A stretch of DNA of 64,000 bases from Clavibacter nebraskensis NCPPB 2581 (GTDB taxonomy: Bacteria; Actinomycetota; Actinomycetes; Actinomycetales; Microbacteriaceae), in the NCBI RefSeq assembly GCF_000355695.1, contig NC_020891.1, positions 1,674,001-1,738,000 of the forward strand. Reading direction: 5' to 3'. Shown piece after piece: positions 58,054 through 64,000 of the stretch. Numbering within the stretch: position 1 is the first letter of the stretch; every line of letters begins with the position of its first letter. The translations under genes were made by a program, and so were the position numbers. A model generated the notes under the pieces. The model saw only the letters and a program-made list of their open reading frames with translations. It was not told the origin of the DNA and did no database searches.

Positions 58054-60051
58054 ATGAGCATTCCCCGCACCGACACGTCCGCGCTCGCGGACGTCAGCCC
58101 CCCGCGCTTGGGCCGCAGCAGGTTCGCGCCCCGCCCGCGACGCGACCGCCGCCGCGGCCTCGCCGCCCTCACGGCCCTCGGCCTGATCGCCGGGGCTGGC
58201 GCCCTCACCGCCCCCGCCGCGCAGGCCGCCGACGCCGCAGCTCCCGCCGGCATCGGATCCGACTTCGAATCCGGCACGGGCGCATGGGCGCCGCGCGGGG
58301 ACGGCGTCCGCATCGCCCCGAGTACCGAGGCGCGCACCGGATCCGGCAGCCTGCTCGTCACCGACCGGACGCAGGAGTGGCACGGCGCCGCGCTGGACGT
58401 CACGGGCGCGCTGACCGTCGGCCAGCAGGTCGAGGTCACGGTGTGGGCGCGCCTGGCCGCGGGGGAGGAGCCCGCATCCCTCAAGGTCTCCGTGCAGCGC
58501 GACACCGGCGGCGGCAGCGGCTACGACGGCGTGGCGGGAGCCGCCGCGCGCGTCACCGCCGACGCCTGGACGGAGCTCACGGGCACGTACACGCTCGGCG
58601 GCCCGGTCGACAAGGCGCAGGTGTACGTGGAGGGGACCGTCGGCGCGGACTTCCTCCTCGACGACTTCCAGTTGGGCGAGGCCGTTTCCACGCCCGTGCA
58701 GACCGACATCCCGGCGCTCCAGGACGTCCTCGGCGCCCGCGGCATCGAGCACGTGGGCGTCGCGATCGACGGCCGCGAGACGGTCGGCGCCGGGGCGGAT
58801 CTGGTGGGTCGGCAGTTCAACGCGTTCACGCCCGAGAACGCCGGGAAGCCCGAGAGCGTCCAGCCGGAGGAGGGCCGCTTCACGTTCGCGCAGATCGACC
58901 AGCTGCTCGACTACGCCGACAGGACCGGCACGAAGGTCTACTACCACGTGCTGTTCTGGCACTCGCAGACCCCCGCGTGGTTCTTCCTCGACGGCGACCG
59001 GCCGCTCACCGACAGCCCCGCCGACCAGGCGCTGCTCCGGGCGCGCATGGAGGCGCACGTGAAGGGCATCGCGGACCACGTGGCGGCCCGCTACCCCGAC
59101 GGCGGCAGCCCGATCTGGGCGATGGACGTCGTGAACGAGGTCATCGACGACGGCCCCAACGACAACGCGCACGACATGCGCGACAGCCGCTGGTACCAGG
59201 TGCTGGGGGAGGGCTTCGTCGACGAGGGCTTCCGCCTCGCGCGCGCGTACTTCCCGGGGGTGAAGCTCTTCATCAACGACTACAACACGGAGCTGCCCAC
59301 GAAGCGCGCCGACTACCTCGAGCTGATCTCCGCCCTCGTGGCCCGCGGTGTGCCGATCGACGGGGTGGGCCACCAGGCGCACGTCGACTTCGCCCGGCCC
59401 GTCTCGTGGCTGCGCGACTCCATCCGCGCGGTCGAGCGCATCGACACGCGCCTGCTGCAGGCGATCACCGAGCTCGACGTGAACGCGTCGAACCAGAACG
59501 AGGGCGCGGACGTGAGCGGCGCTCCGCAGGATCCGTACACGCCCGTGTACGCGGACGACGCCGACGCGGGCGCCGAGGTCGGGCACTACTACCGCGACCT
59601 CTTCCAGATGATCCGCCAGCAGGCCGCGTCCATCGACTCGGTCACCTTCTGGGGCGTGAGCAACGCGCGCAGCTGGCTGCGCACGTGGCCGATCGCGCGT
59701 CCGTGGGAGCAGCCGCTGCCGTTCGACGACGACCTGCAGGCGGCTCCCGCCTACTGGGGCATCGTCGACGCGAAGCGCCTCCCGGCACGACCGGCCGACC
59801 TCTCGGCGCCGCGCATCGCGGACGTCGACGACATCACGGCGGTCGCGACGAAGGCAGCGGGGGTCCGCGTGCCGTACGCGCTGCCCTCGGCGATCGACAC
59901 GCGCGACGGCAACGTGCGCGTGCTGTGCGCGCCGCCCCGCAGCGGGATCTTCCCCGTCGGCACCACCACGGTCACCTGCACCGCGAAGGACCGCGCCGGC
60001 AACGTCCGGACGAGCGAGTTCGACGTGATCGTGACGCGCGCCGGCTCGTGA
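58054..60051 (+). CDS. Secreted multidomain endo-1,4-beta-xylanase (CBM-GH10-HYR)
   Basis: 665 aa. Signal peptide 1 to about 58 (basic PRRDRRRG start, cut after AQA); a carbohydrate-binding module of the CBM4/9/22 sandwich type at about 60-205 (FESGTGAWAPRG, KAQVYVEGTVGADFLLDDFQ); a GH10 barrel at about 215-580 with acid/base Glu362 (MDVVNEVIDDG) and nucleophile Glu473 (AITELDVN); and a HYR-type beta domain (about 585-665: RVPYALPSAIDTRDG, FPVGTTTVTCTAKDRAGN). The barrel is a clear paralogue of the upstream xylanase. Start ATG 58054 follows GGAAGG. A candidate operator lies over the -35. Confidence 0.93.
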   Translation: MSIPRTDTSALADVSPPRLGRSRFAPRPRRDRRRGLAALTALGLIAGAGALTAPAAQAADAAAPAGIGSDFESGTGAWAPRGDGVRIAPSTEARTGSGSLLVTDRTQEWHGAALDVTGALTVGQQVEVTVWARLAAGEEPASLKVSVQRDTGGGSGYDGVAGAAARVTADAWTELTGTYTLGGPVDKAQVYVEGTVGADFLLDDFQLGEAVSTPVQTDIPALQDVLGARGIEHVGVAIDGRETVGAGADLVGRQFNAFTPENAGKPESVQPEEGRFTFAQIDQLLDYADRTGTKVYYHVLFWHSQTPAWFFLDGDRPLTDSPADQALLRARMEAHVKGIADHVAARYPDGGSPIWAMDVVNEVIDDGPNDNAHDMRDSRWYQVLGEGFVDEGFRLARAYFPGVKLFINDYNTELPTKRADYLELISALVARGVPIDGVGHQAHVDFARPVSWLRDSIRAVERIDTRLLQAITELDVNASNQNEGADVSGAPQDPYTPVYADDADAGAEVGHYYRDLFQMIRQQAASIDSVTFWGVSNARSWLRTWPIARPWEQPLPFDDDLQAAPAYWGIVDAKRLPARPADLSAPRIADVDDITAVATKAAGVRVPYALPSAIDTRDGNVRVLCAPPRSGIFPVGTTTVTCTAKDRAGNVRTSEFDVIVTRAGS

Positions 60052-60069
60052 TGCGCTGACGACCGTCAC

Positions 60070-60108
60070 GACGCGGCCCCCGCCTCCTCGCGAGGCGGGG
60101 GCCGCGTC
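60070..60108 (+). terminator. Terminator hairpin after the second xylanase gene
   Basis: Perfect 17-bp stem (60070-60086 with 60092-60108) and CTCGC loop. Confidence 0.88.
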
Positions 60109-60194
60109 GCGCGCCGGGATAGGGTCGGACGATCGCGCGGCGCACCGGATCCCACCCGCATCGGCGGCACCCGTCGCCCGGAGGGGACAGCACC

Positions 60195-60602
60195 ATGACC
60201 ACGCAGACCATCTCGATCGGCATCACCGGCGTCACGGGCGCCGTCGGGGGAGCGGTGGCCCGCCGCCTCGCCGACGCCGGGCTCCCGCAGCGCCTCCTCG
60301 CGCGGTCGCCCGACCGAGCACCCCGGCTGCCCGGCGCCACCGTGCACGCGGTGGCCTGCGGGGATCACGATGCCTCGGTGGCCGCGCTCACCTGCGTGAC
60401 GACGCTCCTCATGGTGTCGGCCGCCGAGGACGAGCACCGCCTCGCGCAGCACGTCGACTTCGTCGACGCGGCGGCCGAGTCGGGCGTCCGTGACGTGGTC
60501 TACACGTCCTTCGCGGATGCGTGCGGCGGAGGGCCTGCGGATCGAGTGCACGTCGGGCATTCGTGCGAGCCACGCGCCCGTCATCAGCTCTACATAACAT
60601 AA
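60195..60602 (+). pseudogene. NmrA-like NAD(P)-binding protein, 3' half lost
   Basis: The first ~107 residues are a normal NmrA/atypical SDR start: GITGVTGAVGGAVARRLADAG for NAD(P) binding, then FVDAAAESGVRDVVYTSFADA. Full-length relatives have about 280 aa; here the family sequence stops abruptly near 60517 and about 25 unrelated residues follow to a stop at 60602. The start ATG 60195 has GGAGGGGACAG upstream. The tail runs into an AT-rich patch (60590-60614) unlike its surroundings. I read this as a deletion remnant; activity is unlikely. Confidence 0.72.
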
Positions 60603-60614
60603 TGTGAATTATCG
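60590..60614. other. AT-rich patch at a probable deletion junction
   Basis: About 25 bp with roughly three quarters A/T in DNA of about 73 percent GC. On the minus strand it could be a promoter (TTCACA, then TTATGT) in front of the short reading MTGAWLARMPDVHSI, which may be the remnant of a lost divergent gene. Confidence 0.4.
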
Positions 60615-60655
60615 GCGGCACGGATCGACCCCGAGAGGGGCGCGAGACGACCGCC

Positions 60656-61129
60656 TCACGACCTCCGGGACAGCACCTCGCGGGCGACATCCACGAGCTC
60701 GGCCGGTTCGATCGGATCCTCCGTCGCGGCGAGCTCGTCGAGCCCGAACCAGCGGTGCGCGTGGATGTCGTCGAACTCGTCGGGCATCCAGTTGTCCGAG
60801 ACGGGCGCGAACGCGTCGACCCGCACCAGGTAGAACGTCGAGTGCCCGGTGTCGAGGTCGCCGTCGACGCGACGACGCTCGTAGTCGTGCTCCCAGACGG
60901 GATCCCCGACGGAGTCGACGCGGAGCCCGGTCTCCTCGAACAGCTCGCGGCGCGCCGCCTGAGCGGGCGTCTCCCCCAGGTCGATCCCGCCGCCGGGCGT
61001 CAGCCAGCGCGGCGGCAGGTCGACGTTCACGGAGTAGTTCGTGAGGAACAGCAGGAGCCGGTCGCGCTCGTCGACCAGCAGGATCCGCGCGGTGTCGCGG
61101 ACGTGCCGCACGACCTCGCCGTCGGTCAT
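60656..61129 (-). CDS. Nudix hydrolase
   Basis: 157 aa pyrophosphohydrolase. The Nudix box GX5EX7REUXEEXGU is complete in GGGIDLGETPAQAA plus RRELFEETGL. The front half has ARILLVDERDRLLLFL. The substrate (nucleoside diphosphate derivative) cannot be told. Start ATG 61129 overlaps the stop of the S9 peptidase gene (ATGA), so it is translated together with the peptidase. Confidence 0.9.
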   Translation of the reverse strand: MTDGEVVRHVRDTARILLVDERDRLLLFLTNYSVNVDLPPRWLTPGGGIDLGETPAQAARRELFEETGLRVDSVGDPVWEHDYERRRVDGDLDTGHSTFYLVRVDAFAPVSDNWMPDEFDDIHAHRWFGLDELAATEDPIEPAELVDVAREVLSRRS

Positions 61130-63213
61130 CGCGCGCCGCCGGCGACGGGCAGGTGCCGGTCCCACCAGTCGAGGATCGCCTCGAACCGCTGCACGCGGTG
61201 GCGCGGCCGACCGGAGCGGCTGAGCTCGTGGTCCTCGCCCGGGAAGACGAGCATCTCGGTCTCGACGCCCGCGCGCACGAGCGCCAGGTGGTACCGCTCG
61301 GCCTGCGACAGCGGGCAGCGCAGGTCGTCCTCGGAGTGGACGACGAAGGTCGGCGTCCGCACCTGGTGCGCGAACGCCTGCGGGCTCTGCGCGCGACGCG
61401 TCTCCTCGTCGTGACCCGTGTACTCCTCGCCGAAGAACGTGCCGATGTCGGAGGTGCCCGTGAACAGGTCCGGGTCGAGGAAGCCGCGCTCGACGATCGC
61501 GCCCTGGAACCGGTGCTCGTGCGCGATGGTCCAGGCCGTGAGGTAGCCGCCGTAGGAGCCGCCCATGATGCCGGCGCGGGATCCGTCGATGGCGTCGTGC
61601 ACGGCGATCGCGCCGTCGAGGAAGTCGAGCACGTCGTGCATGTCGACCGTGCCCATGCGCTCCTTGATGACCCGGCCGTGAGCCTGACCGTAGCCGGCGG
61701 CGCCGCGCGGGTTGCACAGCAGCACCGCGTAGCCGGCGTCGGCGTAGACCTGCGCCTCGTCGAAGAGGTGCACGCCGTAGGCCGCGTAGGGCCCGCCGTG
61801 GATCACCAGGAGGACCGGGTGCGGCCCCTCCCCCTCGGGCAGCACGACCCAGCCGTGCACCGGGTAGCCGTCGCGACCCTCGACGACCAGCTCGTGCAGC
61901 GGGCGGATCCCCGCCTCCCGCAGCGGCGCGGAGAAGTCGGTGAGCGGCACGAACGCGGAACCCGCGTCGGACGAGCGGTCGGTGCGCACGAGCGCGAGGT
62001 CGCCGTGCGTGCGCGGGTCGGTGAGGGCGACGACGACGGCCCCTCCCCCGACTCCGACGCCGGTGACCTCCACCTGGTCGTCGACGAGCGCCTCGACGGC
62101 GCCGTCCGCGGTGACCCGCAGCAGCTGCACCGTGCCGCGCGATCCGTTGAGCACGAGGACGGCGTCGCGGTCCTCGACCGTGATGCCGCTGCCGCCGAGG
62201 TCGACGGTCTCGGCGTCGGTGAGGACGCGCGGCGCGGCGTCGTCGGCGTCGAGCACGTAGAGCGCGGTGTTGCGGGCGACGAAGTCGACGCCCGACTCCC
62301 CCAGGCCCTGCGCCAGCAGGTAGATCCGACCGCCCTCGACGGAGGCGACCTCGGCGACGCCGAGCCCGGCCTCGTGCGAGACGACCGTGCGGACCTCGGG
62401 CATGCCGACCGCCGCGTCGCCGCGGGCGGGGACGGCCACGGCGTAGGCGCCGGAGAGCAGGTCGTCGTCGCGGCCCTCGTGACGCGAGGCGACGAACAGC
62501 ACCTCGGATCCGTCGGCGGAGAAGCGCGGCGCGTCGTGGTCGACGGGCTCGTCGGTGAGGCGGACCGCCTTCGGCACGCCCGCGCGCTCGGCGGCCGACG
62601 GCGTGGCCTCGGCTCCGTCGCCGCGCACGGCGGGATCCGCGGCGTCGGGGTAACCGGACGGGACGGCGGCCACGAACGGCTCCGCATCCAGCTCGGGCAG
62701 CTCGACGAGGGAGAGCTGCGTGTGCCGGTCCATGGACCAGCCGAGGCCGTTGGCGAGGTACTTGGTGGTGGTGATCCGGCGCGCGGGCTCGGCCGCGGCG
62801 GCCACGCCCTCGACGCTCCCGTACCGTCCCGGCTCCGCGACGCGCGAGGCGTAGACGATGCGGGATCCGTCGGGCGACCAGTCGAACGCGCCGACCCCGA
62901 GCAGCTCGTCGGTGAGGGCGACGGGCTCGCCGCCCGTGGCGCGCACCACGTGCAGCTGCGGCGGGCCCTTCGGCTCGGCGCGGAGGAACGCGATGACGCG
63001 GCCGTCCGGGGAGAGCCGCGGCGCCGTGTCGCGGAAGCCGCGCGTGATGCGGCGCGGGGCCGCGGATCCGTTCGTCGTCACCTCCCACAGCTGCCCGGTG
63101 TACGCGTCGGCATGCACCCGCGGGCGCGTCACCGAGACGACGGCCAGACGGCCGTCGGGCGAGACGGCGGGACGGGAGACGGAGGTGAGCAGGTCGAGAT
63201 CCGTGGTCTTCAT
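61126..63213 (-). CDS. S9 family (prolyl oligopeptidase-like) serine peptidase
   Basis: 695 aa. The N-terminal two thirds are a beta-propeller with WD40-like/TolB-type repeats (RLSPDGRVIAFL, FDWSPDGSRIVYAS, FSADGSEVLFVAS). The C-terminal alpha/beta hydrolase (about 430-695) has oxyanion loop VIHGGPYAAYG, nucleophile Ser in GGSYGGYLTAW, Asp in VHSEDDLRCP, and His in GEDHELSRSG. No signal peptide, so it is likely cytosolic and cleaves peptides or acyl-peptides. Start ATG 63213 is leaderless (TAGGCT, 7 nt). It is coupled to the Nudix gene. Confidence 0.9.
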   Translation of the reverse strand: MKTTDLDLLTSVSRPAVSPDGRLAVVSVTRPRVHADAYTGQLWEVTTNGSAAPRRITRGFRDTAPRLSPDGRVIAFLRAEPKGPPQLHVVRATGGEPVALTDELLGVGAFDWSPDGSRIVYASRVAEPGRYGSVEGVAAAAEPARRITTTKYLANGLGWSMDRHTQLSLVELPELDAEPFVAAVPSGYPDAADPAVRGDGAEATPSAAERAGVPKAVRLTDEPVDHDAPRFSADGSEVLFVASRHEGRDDDLLSGAYAVAVPARGDAAVGMPEVRTVVSHEAGLGVAEVASVEGGRIYLLAQGLGESGVDFVARNTALYVLDADDAAPRVLTDAETVDLGGSGITVEDRDAVLVLNGSRGTVQLLRVTADGAVEALVDDQVEVTGVGVGGGAVVVALTDPRTHGDLALVRTDRSSDAGSAFVPLTDFSAPLREAGIRPLHELVVEGRDGYPVHGWVVLPEGEGPHPVLLVIHGGPYAAYGVHLFDEAQVYADAGYAVLLCNPRGAAGYGQAHGRVIKERMGTVDMHDVLDFLDGAIAVHDAIDGSRAGIMGGSYGGYLTAWTIAHEHRFQGAIVERGFLDPDLFTGTSDIGTFFGEEYTGHDEETRRAQSPQAFAHQVRTPTFVVHSEDDLRCPLSQAERYHLALVRAGVETEMLVFPGEDHELSRSGRPRHRVQRFEAILDWWDRHLPVAGGAR

Positions 63214-63220
63214 CGGCTCG

Positions 63221-63226
63221 AGCCTA
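63221..63226 (-). promoter_or_regulatory. -10 element TAGGCT of the S9 peptidase gene (leaderless)
   Basis: TAGGCT on the minus strand is followed by 7 nt and ATG 63213; it lies in the 39-nt gap after the SDR gene. Confidence 0.5.
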
Positions 63227-63252
63227 GCCCCGGGCCGTAGCCCGCCCGCGGG

Positions 63253-64000
63253 TCACTCCGGCTGGAAGCTGCCCGTGTCGCCCACCAGGCGCGTGTGGTC
63301 GGCGGGGATCGGGTCGACCACCGCGCGCGCGACCTCGGCCGCGAACTGCGAGACGTTGTAGAGGCCGCCGGACGCCTCCTTGCGCTGCTGGATCGCCTCC
63401 GGGTTCATGCGGCCGAGGAGCGTGGCCGTGATGGTGCCCTCGATCATGTCGCCGGAGACGACGACGAAGCCGATCCCCCGCTCGTCGAGCTCCGGCAGCA
63501 GCTCGCGCAGGGCGTCCTCCCCCGCGCGCTTGCTGCGGGCGACGCCCTCGTACTCGGGCATGGTCGGCGTGGTGCGGATGAAGTGGGCCTGGTGGCTCGT
63601 GACGAAGACGACCCGGCCGCCCTCGGACAGGAGCGGCAGCGCGCTCCGCAGGACGTTCAGCTGGGCGTCCCGGTTGAGGGTCATGGCGTAGTCCTCGGCC
63701 ATGCCGCTCTCCATGCCTCCCGACGCGTTGAGCACCAGGACGTCGAGGCCGCCGAGCTCGGCGCGGACGGTCTCCATCAGCCGGTCGACGGACTCCGGGT
63801 CTGTGAGGTCGGCGCCCACCGCAACGGCCTTCGCGCCGCCCTCGATGAGCTTCGCGACGAGCTTCTCGGCCCGCGCGGCCTTGTTGCGGTAGTTGACGAC
63901 GACGTCGGCCCCCGCCTCGGCGAGGTAGGCGACCGTGTCGGCGCCGATGCCGCGGGAGGACCCGGTGACGAGCGCGCGGCGGCCGCGGAGCTCGTCGGGG
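63253..64000 (-). CDS. SDR family oxidoreductase (N-terminus beyond window)
   Basis: The visible 249 residues begin within PDELRGRRALVTGSSRGIG, the Rossmann cofactor loop, so only a few N-terminal residues are missing. NYRNKAA after the second strand suggests NADP preference. LNASGG is the NAG-type motif and VVFVTSHQAHF holds the catalytic Ser. The Tyr/Lys pair is unusual: EYEGVARSKRAG has six residues between Tyr and Lys rather than three. Substrate unknown. The stop lies 39 nt before the S9 peptidase start on the same strand. Confidence 0.88.
   Translation of the reverse strand, partial: PDELRGRRALVTGSSRGIGADTVAYLAEAGADVVVNYRNKAARAEKLVAKLIEGGAKAVAVGADLTDPESVDRLMETVRAELGGLDVLVLNASGGMESGMAEDYAMTLNRDAQLNVLRSALPLLSEGGRVVFVTSHQAHFIRTTPTMPEYEGVARSKRAGEDALRELLPELDERGIGFVVVSGDMIEGTITATLLGRMNPEAIQQRKEASGGLYNVSQFAAEVARAVVDPIPADHTRLVGDTGSFQPE

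Noticed and set aside
60066-60584. Minus-strand frame of 172 codons opposite the NmrA-like gene
   Set aside because: Its bulk mirrors the NmrA-like coding sequence; only its first ~18 codons may be a true remnant, mentioned under the junction.

Overview
The window is very GC-rich, gene-dense DNA from the main chromosome of a Gram-positive actinobacterium, almost certainly Microbacteriaceae and most likely the Clavibacter michiganensis complex. The reasons are codon third positions that are nearly always G or C, leaderless genes behind TANNNT -10 elements, actinobacterial marker families (SepH, DUF3000, DUF3093, DUF3159, DUF3710, DUF4191, DUF4193, DUF7455), GlnR boxes on glnA1 and amt, and two tandem secreted GH10 xylanases like those of plant-associated Clavibacter. 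I see no tRNA, rRNA, CRISPR array, insertion sequence, integrase or prophage. The one RNA gene is rnpB.

Layout. 1-2.2 kb: a TetR repressor gene (cut by the window edge) divergent from the biotin uptake operon bioY-bioM-bioN, with a double BioQ-type operator between them. 2.3-21.2 kb: a block that I recall as conserved between actinobacteria (nif3, CT398-like coiled coil, rnpB, ppgK, panB, glnA2, glnE, glnA1, RDD protein, DUF4191, sucB, lpd, pepA), interrupted by a J-domain protein and a membrane pseudokinase. 21.4-33.9 kb: PAC2 protein, MFS transporter, sigma factor rpoD, murT-gatD, and topoisomerase IV genes parE and parC facing each other. 34-49 kb: sepH, DUF4193, DUF3093, dut, DUF3710, DUF3159, aconitase, dxs, the fadA-fadB beta-oxidation pair, and DUF3000 with an RNase D. 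49-55 kb: the coupled operon sseA-sufE-ribD-like reductase, zapE, the GlnR-boxed amt gene and an aldo-keto reductase. 55-64 kb is the accessory part: a MarR-like regulator, a frame-broken HemK-like methyltransferase, two xylanases, a truncated NmrA-like gene, a coupled S9 peptidase/Nudix pair, and an SDR gene cut by the window end.

How the genes work together. Nitrogen assimilation is tied together by amt, glnA1 (both with GlnR boxes), the adenylylating enzyme GlnE and a second glutamine synthetase. Central carbon is served by ppgK, sucB/lpd and acn; vitamins and isoprenoids by bioYMN, panB and dxs. Polysaccharide degradation rests on the two xylanases, the second with a candidate operator over its -35 region.

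The most striking observation is murT-gatD. GatD, the glutaminase half of the enzyme that amidates D-glutamate in lipid II, has glycine at both catalytic positions (94 and 189), and MurT has no cysteines at all. Microbacteriaceae cross-link peptidoglycan through the same D-Glu alpha-carboxyl (B-type). The pair may therefore have been converted from an amidating enzyme to one that attaches the bridge amino acid, or to a scaffold.
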